The notes: generated by a model not told the origin, from the letters alone. A DNA stretch of 64,000 bases from Icerya purchasi (GCA_039619475.1 CM077115.1:179758695-179822694); one strand, 5' to 3'; numbered from the stretch's first letter, positions 45,303 through 59,427 are shown. Numbers and translations: made by a program.

Positions 45303-48300
45303 TTAAATACTTTTTTTGTTTTGTTTTGTTTTTCGTTATTTTTGAAGCACCTATTTCCCCCTTAAGAGAAACAAGCAGAGCTCGATGTAATGGTGCGTTG
45401 GAGATGAGAACGCCATATTTATGCTCAACGAAGAGAGGAGACGAAGGGGGCAAAAGAACCGGAACAAAACGGTCATGTTCACTCAAAATGTGATTTTTCT
45501 AATAGCGTATTCTACGCGCGTAAGGTTAAGAGAAAAAAAAAAAAATACCACGAAGATGATGATAAGTTGTTGATTTTATACACTCTAAGAAGGATTATTT
45601 TTTATTTAGACGCTGGTATCAATTTACGCCTTCAATTAATGCTATTGAACTTGTACAAACACTAGGGGGAGAAACTGAAAAGCAAGAAAGAACTGTTTCA
45701 GAGTGTATTTTAACCATCGTCAAGGTATCGTCCCTTACTGTTTGAGATGAAATAGATTCGAGTGAAGTTGGGAAATCAATTAAGAGTAGGTGTTTATTCT
45801 GTCTTGTCAGCAAAAACACGCATCAATTCACATGCAATTTTGCTTTCCGAGGATAGTAATCATTAGCGAGAGTACTGACGCAATTTCATAAACGCGCGCG
45901 CTTGTTCACGCGCCGGTTTACTCTGAAGTGCGAGTGGGAATTACGCAAGAAGATATTTATTCCGTCACAATTTTGAAAAGTCGAGATTTTCTTTTTCTCA
46001 CTCTCTCTCTCTCTTACTCTCTTTATTCTTTTTTAAATTGAGACCTTCCAACTATTTTTTTCTTTTTTTTTTTTTTTTTTTTTTCGTTCTATAAAGTGTA
46101 TGGTACGATGTCGGCGCAAATTATTTCCAACGACGCCATTTCCTACTTCTTTTTTTTTTTCTTTTTCTAATTTGCATCCTAATGGTAATTTTCGATATTT
46201 TCGACAACGATGCGCGAATGAAACACCGTCGCCTAATTACGGTACCGTAGTTGACTGATAAGGCTGCAACAAGAACAATTGGAAGGACAACTCCTCATTT
46301 AATGAGTAGCCTTAACCAATCCCTCGAAATAAATTTCAATACCGATCGCTTAACTGTGTCCTTTTTTATCTTCAGCCGGATCTAGAAAATAAAAATGCCT
46401 CCGAGTGTTTTTGCTTCTCTTCGGATTAATTCTTTTGCGCGATTTTACCAGTCTCCGCTTTAGGAAACTACCGTTCGTGTTTCGGATTTTCCGCAGACAT
46501 ATCCAATCTTCCCGACAGTTGGCCAGCTTTCCGTGGAAACGAGAAGCGCGATTCGATTTACCGACTGCTGCAAAGATACATATTTTCGTAGAGACACCAT
46601 TTCCACAGTAGCCAGAGGCGCCAGGTAACAGATTGAACGGCGCTTTGACAGTACTGCCCGGTGCAACCCCGTATATCTTTTTTAACGCGTTCCTTCATTT
46701 GCCTAATAGTGTACTTTTTCTTGGTTCATTATTTTGAACTTATTATCCTATATTATTAATTTACAGAATCGGGATCTGTGTACCGGAACGAAATAGGCAA
46801 ATTAAGTAAGATATAAGAAAACACAACGTCGGGAAAACCAACGGAAGGAGTATGTTCGCGGAGGAAAAGTGGAATATTTTCGAAAATAAAGCGAAAATCG
46901 AATGAACTCGATTTCAACTACCTTCAGCCGCTTTTCCACGTGCAATATTAAAAAGTACCTTTCATATGTTTCCGATATCCGGTGATAATCTCGTTCGCAA
47001 ACCGCATCGGTAATTTCTGTAGCTTGCCTTGTGATTCGGAAATTTACTGTGGCTAACAATGGTTGCGCTTAAGAACCAGAGCTACACACTAGTGCGGTGA
47101 ATCATGTAGAAAATGATAAACCAGCGTGTGCACCTTTACGGTAACCCGAGAATAAATAATTTTTTCTAATCGGTCGATGGGAAGAGGGAAGGCAGAACGC
47201 GGCTGCACCACCATTCCTTCCGAGGATCGTCGAGACTACACTTCACTTCCGTCTCTGCGCTGCTACTGTCGCTCTCGCTGCACTAATGTGCGACGCGAAC
47301 TAATAATGATCAGCAGTTTGCTGACCTCTTGAAATTTCAGCAGAAAGAACGTGCCAAGGACACGGGACGCGGGTAATTAATTATTAGCGGAGCGGGGAGC
47401 AGGCGCCACTTTAATTAACTGCATAACTTTTATGTAAAAACTCGTTCTGCTATCGCTGTTTTAGGGAAGATTTTATTGCTTGCAGCAGTCATCTGTATAC
47501 GACCGCGAAGTGCACGATAGCGACTCCGGCAAATGTTCCGGCCATATGTGCTGCCGTATGTTACTCTTGAGCACAGTACAATTACTTCCATACACGGAGC
47601 CGGAAGTACTGGCTGCTCGCTAATTCGCCGCTCTCGCTTTTCCGACGGCCAGTCCTTCCTTCGAACTCCATTAACCAGCCCTCGGTCGCCCGGTCGCGCT
47701 CCAATGGCGTAATGTGTGTCTGCGGGATCTCTCGCGCCACATTGCCACTACACTTTATTTAAATTTACTTTCTCGCCTTTCGATGATGCATTTATCATCG
47801 CCGTACACGGCTGAAATTTTTCCGCCTTTCCACTGCACATGTACTATATATTCTCTAATGTACGTCTGATTCGTTTCCCTTGTCCGCCAGCGACCTAAGT
47901 GCGTCTCCGCTGGCTGGTTTTAGCGGACGACGCGGCAACAGTAAGCCAGAGCCAGTCTCCGATTGCCAGGAAGAAGCAAATCTTTAGCGGCAAACGTCTG
48001 AATCGAGACCGCCGCTACCCCGTTTCTGAAATAATTTTCAAAAATTGTTTCCGAGAAATTTCGATGGCGCCCCCCCCCCGGCAGCTTATTTGCTCGACCA
48101 ATTTTCCTTAATCCATTTTCCATGTTTACTCGACGGATCGGCTCTTTTTCTCGCTGTTGTGCGTTTTTTTTCGACTATTTTGTTAGCGTTCTTTTTCGGC
48201 GGTTTTCCGACTTTTAACGAGCAATTTATATCGCCCGCCGTTCTGCGGAAGCGGAAAAATGGAGCGAGCAAAATTTTTATTTAATCTGTTGCAATTGTTG

Positions 48301-49181
48301 TTGCTCTCAACTAGCAATAAACAAAAATTAACCTAATGAAAAACTTCTCGTAAAACATCGTGCTTCATTTTCAGTTCGCTTTTCCTTCCTTCAGATGGCA
48401 CTGCTTGGAACGTTCCATTTCAACACCTCCACCACCGCCCTTATAATGTTGCGAAGTTTCTCTTTCGAAACCGAATCGATTAATCTGTCCACAGTAAATT
48501 CCAGTTGAACGATTGCTGGTCCAGTCCACACCAGTACACGGCAACAGCCGTTGCTGCTCCTTACGGTCCGATTCATTTTTCTATCTCTAGCTTACGCTTT
48601 TATCATTTCCCGATTTCTAAACAGGACGATAGCCCCCCCCCCCACGCTTTTAGCTCTTAGTCTTCCAGTAGATTCGGAAATTACTAGTTAGAACAAGTTC
48701 CAAATCCCCCGGCGTTTGCCCGGTATAAAAAAGAAAGTGTTATAAGTTATATGTTTTTTGTTTTGGTTTTTTTATATCATTGCACTTATCAGGACCGATT
48801 TTAATGTTTATTCACAGCGGTGGTACCCTGTCAGCGAACCCCGAAAGGTGTAAACATATTCAACAGTCATCAGAGGAATAACGTGAAAAAATGTGTTGTC
48901 TCTTTTGATAATTTTCTTCATCTAATCGCGACCGGCTTCAAACATCAATATTAAACATGGAAATGTTAAAAAATTAAAGCATTGTTAATTATTACGGACG
49001 AGGAATATATCATATATAGATTCCAATGAAGAAAATGTGAATTTTAAATCGCCAAAGCGTCATTTATAAGATTGCCACTTTTAAAAAAGTTAATTTTCAG
49101 CGGAACGAATAAATTGCAAATATTACGTTAAAAAAATTGTAAAATTAAAAAAAATGCAAATAAAATGTTTCTAAAAAGAAA
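45303..49181. other. Gene-free stretch, more complex and G+C richer in part
   Basis: About 45840-48660 is the most complex sequence in the window, with fewer simple repeats and several G+C-rich parts, for example 47200-47760. Short CT, T and C10/C11 runs (48070-48079, 48633-48643) occur. All frames are under 90 codons, occur on both strands at the same places, and show no familiar motif. A host exon or regulatory region here is possible but cannot be supported. Confidence 0.4.
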
Positions 49182-49806
49182 AAAAATTACCGACTTCAAG
49201 ATTATTATGAAAATTTTAGGAAAAATGTACTTGCAGCCAAATGGTATTCTGTTGATAGGTAATTACCGAATTTCTTGCTATAATTTCCGTACGTCTAATC
49301 GGTCCTACGCACCTTTAAGCATATAGAACTTTTTGATCTGCGTAAGAATATAATATATATCTTATACAGTAATTGGCAATAATCCTTAAAAGTAGTGATA
49401 TTATGATATTTCTAAAACGTTAATATTTATCGGCGTAATCGCAAATTGTAATAATAATTAAAAACCGTATTAGATATTCACAAAAATTTTTAGATATTGT
49501 AATTTTCATTCGGTGGTGCTGACTCTAATAGTTTAAGGTATGAATGTAGTTTAAGAATTATCATAAAGCCATCTTTAATTTTTTATATTTTACTTTACAA
49601 GTTAATAATATGTGTTTGTTATCTTCTTATCGGATAATTATTTTTAACTTCTTTATTAAATTTTTATGGTCGAATAATTATTTTTTACTCATTTTTTGGT
49701 GTATTTTTATTATCGGTTAATTATTTTTTAAATTTTTAGTGCGTTTCAATTGAAATTTTATAGTAAATCTTAAAGTCGTTTTTTTTTTTTTTTTTTTTTT
49801 TTTTTT
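49182..49806. mobile_element. Palindromic fold-back element, copy B (both ends present)
   Basis: This is the most complete copy. The left end reads AAAAAAAATTACCGACTTCAAG and the right end reads CTTAAAGTCG followed by a T28 run at 49779-49806, so the termini are complementary. Internally GATATTATGATATTTCTAAAACG pairs with GTAGTTTAAGAATTATCATAA. The unit spans about 620 bp with no open frame. The right arm matches the other copies (TTTAAGAATTATC and GACTCTAAT). A poly(A)/poly(T) border at both ends is unusual for a DNA transposon. Confidence 0.75.
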
Positions 49807-51053
49807 GGTATCATTTTATTGCTCTAATTCGATTATTTTATTGAATTACCGCGTGTCTGTATGTGAAAGTCTTCCGGTTATCTGTTTTCTTATTGCGCTG
49901 TGTGACATGCAGATAGTATAAATTACGATAAATGTAACAGAAAAATATTTCTAATTGTAAAGAAGTTGGTTACCGCGTGTAATGCCTATTCACTTATATA
50001 TATATATATATATATAACTCCAAATATGTAAATCTAAATGAAAGTTATATACGTTGATTTCCTTTGCATCGTTAGCCGAATAATGATCGTACGCAGTAGT
50101 GGAATACTCTTCGATTGCTGCCTCCTGTCTTTATTTCTTTAAAATTCCTATTTCTAATGCTTCTCACATGCGAAAAGAATTCCATACCAGATCTCTAGTC
50201 AGATGATATTCATTTTGCAACAAAAGCTACCAATGAATTTAGTAATAATTTCATTTGTTTAATGTGTTAGATAATCGGACAAATAGGCAACAAAACATTT
50301 TGGTTCTGGTATTCACGAAAGCATTAGTTATTTAAACAAATTTTTGCCTATAGTAAAACACCAAATGGAGGTCCAAGATTTTTGAAAGATTTCGGAAAAC
50401 CTGTGCGCAAGAGACTATAATATATGCGAATTTATTAATATTAATTGACTAATCATCGTCTTTGTAGAAAAATCGCAATGGACCTGGAGTGGATGTCAGA
50501 ATGTGACGGGGTTTTGAGAAATTACAAACTGCGTTTCATGCCGATTAAAGGAAATCTGGGGTGCCTTCATGAAAGCCGTTTAAAACTTTTCCCGATATGC
50601 GGCGAAAAAATTATACGTGGCAAGACTGAAACAAAATAAACAGAAAGAACACGACACATTCAAGATTAAGCGGCAGAAAGGAATATTATGACCTACGATT
50701 TACTAAACTATAATAGGAGGATCGAGCGAAATGTAACGAGATTTTTGCACGTTCTTTTAACATTAGCTAGTAATGGGAGCAACAAAAGAAAACAAAGGAT
50801 AATATGTATAACGAAAAACAGAAATATTATACTGTTCTGCCCAAAGTTTTTAAATAATATATCGCGGTTATGAATAACAGAAATCGTGCATGGAATCCGA
50901 ATTACGTCGTCAAAAACGTAAAATTATAAATATACGGCCTGGTTATTATGCCGTATGTCGCCTTTTTTTATTACAGACACAATGTAAGCGCCGAACTGAT
51001 GGAAAAGCAAAGCTTTTGACATCCACTGATAGTGTATAAATAGAAATCGGTGT

Positions 51054-51058
<5 letters not shown>
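49807..51058. other. Gene-free stretch with a (TA)n run
   Basis: A TA run lies at 49995-50016. Frames of 61-64 codons at 50445-50873 have no motif. AAATCGGTGTATCC before the T run at 51059 loosely recalls the terminus of the palindromic family but lacks a matching arm. Confidence 0.45.

Positions 51059-51088
<30 letters not shown>
51059..51088. repeat. Poly(T) tract, T30
   Basis: The longest homopolymer in the window. Confidence 0.95.
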
Positions 51089-51090
<2 letters not shown>

Positions 51091-51303
51091 TTTAAATAAG
51101 TGGCGCATTGCGTTGGACGCTAGACCTCCTTGGTAAATTCAGAATTTTTCATTGCAACTATAATCTTTGTAGATGCCCAACTGGTTAGTTATTGGAACTA
51201 GACGATTTAAGTTTTCAGTTTATATTATAATTCGGAATTTGTTCTAAGCGTCCTTTTTTAGGAATAAACTTTTTTCAGCAATGGTATTGTACAAGAATTT
51301 AAC

Positions 51304-51560
51304 CTTTATTTTATTTCATTTTATTTTGTTTTATTTTATTTTATTTTATTTTATTTAATTTTATTTCATTTGATTTGATTTTATTTCATTTTATTTTATT
51401 TCATTTTATTTTGTTTTATTTAATTTAATTTAATTTTATTTAATTTAATTTAATTTTTTTTTATTTCATTTTATTTTGTTTTATTTCATTTAATTTATCC
51501 TTAATTTAATTTAATTTAATTTAATTTAATTTAATTTAATTTAATTTTGTTTTATTTCTT
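51304..51560. repeat. (TTTTA)/(TTTAA) pentanucleotide tract
   Basis: About 250 bp of pentanucleotide units that drift from TTTTA and TTTCA at the left to a perfect TTTAA run at 51501-51545. It reads as a microsatellite that has mutated and re-expanded. Confidence 0.95.
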
Positions 51561-54302
51561 CTTTGGTTAAAAAAAAATACATCACCAGGAAGATATAGGT
51601 TCTTTTTCAATTCTTTTCTCTTACGACCTTTTCCGTCTTACAGAATTTTAATCGCAATAGAGATGGATTAATAAGTAATAAGTTTTGCTTATATTGTGAG
51701 AAAAAAAGTAGCATCGAAACTGTTTAGTTTTAGGCAATAAATTTTTCTTTATACGTATTGGAAAGTCATTTTATTATCGCGATCCGATAAAATGACTTTT
51801 TGCTATGTATAAAAAGAAATTAATAATTATTATAAATTAAATCAAATAATGCCGGTTAAAATAAAATAATAAAATAAGACTATATTACTGGTCATTAGTT
51901 TTTTGTTTTTTTTTTCTGCCGGTATGAGCATTTCTAAGCAGACATTTCACGCGGTTTAATAGGGAGCGACGGAGAGCAAATTGAGGAAGGAGTAAATGTT
52001 AAAAACATACTAAAACGCAAACGCACGCGCTCTTATTACGAAACTGTGTGCTTGATTTATGTGATGTGGCTCCTCGGTAGGCATTTAAATTGTATGGGGA
52101 CGCGCTAGAGAAAAGACGAAGGGAATTTTTTCAGAGAACAAAGGGCGGATTTGTTTTTGAGGAAGATTAATCGCGAATAAGCGAACGGTGAAGGTATGAT
52201 GAGTGAAACGCGAGTTGAAGAACGTAAGTAGATCGTAGATGGCCCGGTGTTCAGAAAGACTGCAGAGAGATGTGCTATTTGCCGAATACTTTCGTAGCGC
52301 GTGAACCATATTTATGTGTCGCGCAACGAACAAGGGCTATCTGTATGAAAGAGATTATCTCCTAGACAGTGTTAAATGTTCGTTTTATCCGTTTTAGAGA
52401 TTATGATAATGTCAAAAAAACTAAGACCGGCATTTCGGTAACAAATTACGATCCGTATGTAAAAGTGTGTAAAAATATGCGTGACTAACGGGCAGCAGGG
52501 AGATGTCTTTATTTCCTCACAAGGAATACCGCGAAGGCAACTTACAAGTGCCTACATATTAAATTGGTCGATTGCGTAAAGACTTAAGCGAAGATTTTTA
52601 ATTGAAAACTTTGAAAAAAAATTGCGTTTGTCCGAGAATTACGATGCTTTTTAATTGAACGTTTACGGTGTGGAATATGTAAATGGGCAAAATCATCCTG
52701 TTCAGTGATACCGCTCGATGAAAATTGTTGGTAAAGTATACGATCTGTTTCACGGCGTAGGTAGCAATCGACGGCTGGTGCGAAAAACTGACAGTAGCCA
52801 GAAATGCCGTGTTACCTGCGCTCAGTTATAATTATGATGCGCAATATAATATGCACGCTACATTAGTGGCTTTGCACCGAAAGCAATAATTGTTAGAGAG
52901 AACGTCATGATAATAATTTTAGATAAAACCTACAACATTTTTCTTTGCAATCTCTTGTTGAATGAAATAGGTTGCTTTGCAAATCGTGGATATCTTAAAA
53001 ATGGCGCGTAGTCAATCGAATTTTACTTTTCTATGGAAGTGGGAAGAAGCAGTAATCCGAGCGTGCCAAACAATCAGCTGCTCCGAGAAAATGCATAAAT
53101 GGAATAAAGGGAAGAAAGAGCACAAGTGAACGTTAAAAGTATAATAATCAAATCGTAAGAATGAGGTTAGGCATGGGCGAATTTCATGAAAAGCCTGAAA
53201 TAATCAAATAATTAGAAGAAAGCTGATTGGAGGAAATAATGGAACTAGAAATAGCGTTGATTCGTTTATGAATGTGGAACAGAAAGTAAGCATAGGAAAA
53301 GATTCCAACAAGTTACAATCTGGAAGGATAAAAAAGGCACTGATAACAACACCCGGTCTCTTGTACCCACATCAGTCAAATACGATAGTAATGTTGAATT
53401 CTTTTATAATAATTCGGGCTCGTTGAAGAAATTTTGGGAAGCGAAGGTGGAATAAACATTTTAGGAGGAAGGTAGAGTTTGGCGAAGCTGAAGGAAAAAT
53501 AATGGGGGGAATTATTAAAGGTGATTGTGTGCGGCAAAAGGAAAATAAAGGAAGATTTTTTGGTGTTCCCGGAAGTGGAAAGGTAGGAATGCATAAAAGT
53601 AGGGGACGTGAGTGAAAGATGTTTGGCAAGGGTGAACGGTAGCTTAAGTAAGGTCTGCGAATGGACACAGATTCGGTGTATTGGATTATTCAGGAAGAAT
53701 TTTGCTGGAATTATCTAAGAGTATCGAAACAGAGTGTTTTATGATTTACTAATATCTCTCGAATATACATATTGTAGTGTTGATCGATGCTAAATAATTC
53801 GGACTCACTTACAATCGCAGGTTTTGGTATATATCAGGGGAGAGACTGTATATATTTTTAAATAATTTAAATTCAACTATTATTTCTGGCTTACGCTTTT
53901 TCTAGACAACACGTATTAAGAAGTTATTACTGGCTGATATTACAGTTACTAAGGCACTTGACGTTTTTAATTTTTTTCATTATTTATATTATTACGTTAT
54001 TAAATTTTCTACATTTTTTATTACAAGTACGCCATGTTTATATTACGAACTGTAATTTATTGATAGTAAAGATTCTTCAAAGAAAAGCTAGACAAAAGTC
54101 AGATTGTTCCGGTATTCAGCTATACACGATGAAAACAAAAGACGTGAGTATACATCGCTATTCGATTGTTGAAGTTTTAGCAAATTTCTTAAGATATTAG
54201 ATAGATTTTGAAGCGTTTCAATGTATTAAATAGAACTGAAGATAATAAAATTTACGTTAATACGTAAATCAAAATTAAAGGAGTTTTGTTCTAATTTACG
54301 AC
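51561..54302. other. Gene-free stretch, purine-rich around 53.0-53.7 kb
   Basis: The plus strand is strikingly purine-rich at about 52960-53680, which gives overlapping serine- and proline-rich minus-strand frames at 53372-53668 that look like composition artefacts. No domain was recognised. Confidence 0.45.
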
Positions 54303-54338
54303 AATACATATATACACATATATATATATATATATATT
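54303..54338. repeat. (TA)n microsatellite
   Basis: A mixed TA/CATA run of about 35 nt. Confidence 0.9.
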
Positions 54339-57300
54339 AAAAATAAGTAATGGGGAGGGCTAAACTCGGGGAACACCTCATTTCATACCTATAGTTTAAT
54401 TATGCGTGTTTTCTATTCTCGTTACATTACTCCTATTAATTCGGTAATCTGCGAACCATTTTAAAGATTTTTTGGATTACGTCTAATTTAAAAATACGAG
54501 ACTCGACGGAATAACCGTAAAAAGAAAGAACAGTAATCAAATTTAAAACCGGCGGGGTGGATTTATACAGAGAGAAATAATGGGAATGTGTTATTTATGA
54601 GGTTTATACATTTTATTTTCTAAATGCGCAATTTAGTAATAACGCCGTACATCTGTAGAAAAATTGATTTCATTAATATATTTTAGAAATTTCTACGGGA
54701 AATTATTAAAGAATCCCGCAATGCCGTACCGAACATATTACTTACTTGAAAGTCTGAAACCTTCACCAACTACTACTTCGTTGTCATGCATAGATACTTC
54801 AGGTTTGTTTTGATCGTCATTGATATACTTAAAAGAGAGAGAGAGAGAGCGAAACCGAAAAGTCTCTATTGAAAATGTAGAAACTTACCATTATACAAAA
54901 AAGGATAAAAAACTTTCAAACGAATTTTTTATATGCGGGGATAAAGACGGTCTAGTATTCACTGAGCGCAACAAAGGCACGTGCACACACATAAACATAC
55001 ATGCATGCACGCGACAGTGCGTATACGCAGTAATAAACATTTTGCGCGAATAATTATACCTGTAGAAAATCGAAAAAATACAGCAAAAAAAGCGGGAGAT
55101 CGCAGATAAAATTCGGCTCACTGACAAGTCAGATCGACACGACGAAAGCTTCTCGGATATATACTAGGAATTCAATGTTGTAACTTCGAGCCCGATGAAA
55201 AGTGATGCGCCCACTGAAAGGCATAACCGCATTTCCGCACCACGATCATTTCTTTTTCCCTGCCGTTATAAACGAATTAGAGACTTGATCGCATTATCCT
55301 GGCGAATTTCTTAGAGGGATTTAACACGTTGGCTTGTTTGTTACATTTCATTTTAACTAAGTTTTTTTCTACTTTTAACTGACGACACTTGCCGTCTGAT
55401 TTTTCGCACCTCAACAGAGAATCTGGAAAAAATTTATGCTTCAGTGCACTTTTGAAGGGGTCGGTCTCTATGTATTTTTTTTGTTCATTTATCTATGAAA
55501 ATTATAAATGTGTACTCGGGTACTTTGAAACTCTATGCTAGTATATTTACTGAGTCAATAATGTTGAAATTAAAAATCGAACCCCTCCTCAGTATCATAA
55601 AGACACGATAAAAAAAAAAAATATTCTAACGAATAAATCACTTTTTTTGTATAAGTTATGTACTTTCATTCAAGTATACAGTTATGAATTTTCACGAAAA
55701 ATTAAAATAATACTTAGGGAAAGTCCTCTGAAAGAGTAAAACTCTCTGGCATAACTTGTTACCGTTATAATTTTCTCGGTCTTTAGAAGCGAGCGTTTGA
55801 ATATTCGAAATTATTCATCGAGATGATTCGCGGAGGACCCATTGAAATGTTACCGCTTAACCGAAACTACATATGCTCTATCGGTTGCGCCACAGTTAGT
55901 TCCGAAATGTTACATTCGAACTAAAATACCGTCTCACTCATAAGGCTGTTGAATAACCGTCACACATCTAGTTTTCCCTCTTCTTCCGTTATCGATATTT
56001 TCATATTTTCCTACTCACAATTAGATATTCGGAAGTTTAGTAGGCAAACAACTTGTGAGCTGGGCTCGGAAAAGTAAATAAAACAAAATCGACAACTAAA
56101 TTTGCTATTTCGGTAACTTTGAAATTGACATTCAAATGGAAGGTGGTTCGCATCGCGGGTGAAATTTCAGTTGGAAACATCATACAGAAGTGCGACTGAA
56201 GAAGAGCGTGATTAAAAAGGAAGGATAACGGGAGAGACTGGTATACCAGAGTGACTATCGTTGGAAAAAAGTGATTAAAAGCAAGGAGAAAGAGGTTAGG
56301 ATTGGAAAAATGAGAATCAGTGCGAATATATGAGCGAATAAAACATCAACAACAATTCTCCGTTATCACCGCAATTCTAACCCCGGGCTCGAAGAAATTA
56401 TTCCGTTTTTAATGAAATAAACAGAAATCATACATGTAGGCGCAATAGCAGAGGTAAAAGCGGGTTAATTTATAAATTATTTTGTCCGAGTTGTTGTTCC
56501 GAAGGCGATGAGGAAGAAAAATGACATTGGCCGGAGTAAGCCTGGCCTCTTTCGATGTATGACGCTGTGTAAATGTTATTTCTCGGTAAAAATCGGAAAA
56601 GCACACACGCACGCACGCACCAACAAATAATCGAGAAAAGCGCAAATGATCGCGTTATCTTATTCTTGTTGCAAGACGAAGCGGAAAAAGTGCAGGGCGA
56701 TTAAGCCGAGAGTATATTATTATCATGGCGCGTGTCTACATCAGTGTAAAGTGGCGAATGCGAAATGGCGTCCTGTGTATCCATAGGGCGATATGGACTG
56801 ATCGGGGAGGCGGTTAAAGATAAAACTGTCGCCTAGGCGAGTTTTCGAGGCAACCGTTTATAAACTGGACGGCGACTTATCTTTTAAAGAAGAAACTTTC
56901 TACATGCGTTTCATTCATCAAAGTAGAAAATAGCCAGATGTAATTAATCAGTTTTTATCTAAACAATTGCGCTAGCCGAGTACGCGGCCATTTTTTCCTT
57001 CGCTCGCCGTACCTACTCATCATCATTATTTATTCTTCTTAATCCGGCAATTGTCGCCAAATGACAAAATGTATCCGTATCGAGAAAAAGCAACCCCGAT
57101 GCGACCGCGCGCCGAAAAATCATTTCGCCCGGGCGCCCGATACTTTTATAAACTGTTATCATATTCCGTTCAAAGCGGGGTCATCTTTGTCGCCATCGTC
57201 ATTGGTTAAGCCGGCACGATTAAGGGCCGTTTTTTCATCAGATGGCTGCACACGATCAAGCTCGACTATCATCCGTTGTCGAGTCTGCTTTATCATCTCT

Positions 57301-59219
57301 ACGAGGAATGCTTCACGCTATTCTTCTTTGTTTCCTTTTTCACACGACTTGATAAGAAATTTCAAGTAGTAGTTCAGCTCATGCGTTTGATCGTGTGCGA
57401 GTTGCTCTGTAATTTTAAGAAATACCCCGTATTTATTACACACTATCCCTCTAATGGCAGTAATACCGAGACTTGAATTCCCATATTGACCATTATTGAC
57501 CGTTATTGAACGTTCGGGGTCTGTGCTATAAACATTCCTTAAAAGTAAAAGTAAAGCAAGTCCCCGATCCTTAGACATTCTTACTCTCTATAATGCTGCT
57601 TTTCTCCTCGAATTTACATACTGTTACCGTGTAATTCCTTCGTTACTTCGATCATGTCGAAATTTAAATAGACAACAAGGAACACCGGTTAATATCTATT
57701 GCAAGCCAATTCGAAAAAAGTCGAAATGAAAGAATTATTTCGATTCTTTTAGTTCATATACCGGATGATGAAAATTTCTTAAATGTCTTTACTTAAAGGG
57801 CTTTGTGCGATCTTTCCCACTTCTACCGTGAACTTTATTTTCTTCTTAATTCTCTCTCATCCGGTGTATCCCCGTCACCTCCACCGTGTCGTTTTTACCG
57901 ATCAATGGCGCAGCAATTATTATCGCTTTTCTTTTCCCTTACATTGCGTACCGTTACTACCCGCATTCTGTCGGCAACTACTTCTGAACGATTTTTTTCT
58001 GCGCATCTCATTCTTTCCCCACTTTCTCCACTTGCGCCGGGGGAAAAAAATGGCTACAAGCGGCGAATATAATCAAAACCTATATTGGAATACGGTAATC
58101 GATAAAACACGACCGGAAGCGAAAATGCGTAAATATCACTAGAACAAAAGTGTTTTGTACGTGATGCACGCGGGAGAGGGTAGACAAGGCAATGTGAATG
58201 CCAATGTGACAGCGGAAGTTACCATCTGCGACACAAGTGCTCCAGATTCTGTTTCGAAAGTTTCAAACAATAAACGGAGTGTTTCGATTTTGCGTTTCTC
58301 CGTTAAAAGTAGCGAAGGCGAAAAATCGAATTGAACCCGAGCCTTAGATGAACCGGTTCTGCATTTTCAAATGTATTTTCGGTAGAATTGTGAAGCATCT
58401 GAACCGAGCGCCATTAGTAAGATGTTGTGTAAATTTTTCGCCATTCCATCTGCTCTGCTGTATAATTAATTGGAATTTGCGAGCGCCTGATCGACATCGA
58501 AGTCGCTTAACGAATTCGCCAAGACCGTTTTCGAATTTGGGCGAAAATAAAGTTTCCCCGCTCCGAAACGTTTCGCGATTCTGCTTCCTGTTTGGAAAAA
58601 TTAGTAGCGGGAAAGTTTTTAGTTCTCTTACGCTTCTAACCGCAATTGTAGTTTGATGTTAAATTTTGTTCACTGCCTTTGCTGGATTTCAGACGTAGCT
58701 CTAGCGTTCAAAGTACCGTGTTTAATCGAATAACTTTACAATACGGAACTTTAGATTACGTTCCAAAAACGCTAGCGAGCCTGTCTAATATATTGCTATT
58801 ATGAAGCAGGTTGATCTGCTGCAAGTGGGCATGTCAAAAATAGTTTGGTGGCAAGCCATAAAAAAAAAGAATAAAAAAAAAAAAAAAGGAAAAAGTTAAA
58901 ACAGCAAAAAGATATTAAGCGATTGAGGAAACGTGTTTCTGTAACGATCTTTTCTGTGCATGCATCAGCTGTCAGGGGACTATTACTTAACATTAATATT
59001 TGCATTTTGTGTTCTAGTAGGACTATATCATTTAAACATGTAAGTTTCTAGAGATTTTTAAAGTTTCTCTTCCCGTAAGTAAATTAAATTTTTTTTCAAC
59101 CATCTGACTTTCGAATTTTGGCCAGCTTTAAAATAAATTTAATTCGCGGATTACTTTATAATTGGACGGGGTGCTTATTATCCACTAGGTTATTAAAAAT
59201 TGTTAGCAAAATTCATCTT
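54339..59219. other. Gene-free stretch of mostly complex sequence
   Basis: Includes a (GA)n run at 54831-54850, a (CACG)n patch at about 56600-56620 and a pyrimidine-rich plus strand at about 57780-58050. Frames of 60-119 codons overlap on both strands and in adjacent frames without familiar motifs. No host exon, RNA gene or transposon end could be supported. Confidence 0.4.
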
Positions 59220-59319
59220 TCATTATTATTATTATTTTATTATCATTATCATTATTATTATCATCATCGCTATTATTATTATTATTATTATTATTATTTT
59301 ATTAAAATTATCATTATCG

Positions 59320-59365
<46 letters not shown>

Positions 59366-59393
59366 CAGCATCACTATTATTGTTATTATTATT
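59220..59393. repeat. (ATT)n/(ATC)n microsatellite
   Basis: About 170 bp of ATT units mixed with ATC and short A+T interruptions. It lies 35 bp upstream of the first CR1-like RT fragment. Confidence 0.95.
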
Positions 59394-59427
59394 TTTACAA
59401 AAGTTGGCTTAAGATGGAATAAATTGA

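Noticed and set aside
47200..48660. Host gene promoter or exon in the G+C-richer segment
   Set aside because: No frame with a recognisable domain, no convincing splice-bounded exon and no core promoter pattern could be defended by reading alone.
53372..53668. Proline/serine-rich minus frames of 72-98 codons
   Set aside because: Two frames overlap on the complement of a purine-rich block; no domain.
57783..58142. 119-codon plus-strand frame and an overlapping 89-codon frame
   Set aside because: Two different frames are open over the same pyrimidine-rich segment, so the openness reflects composition.
59118..59412. Isoleucine-rich frames of 70-109 codons
   Set aside because: They are translations of the (ATT)n/(ATC)n microsatellite.
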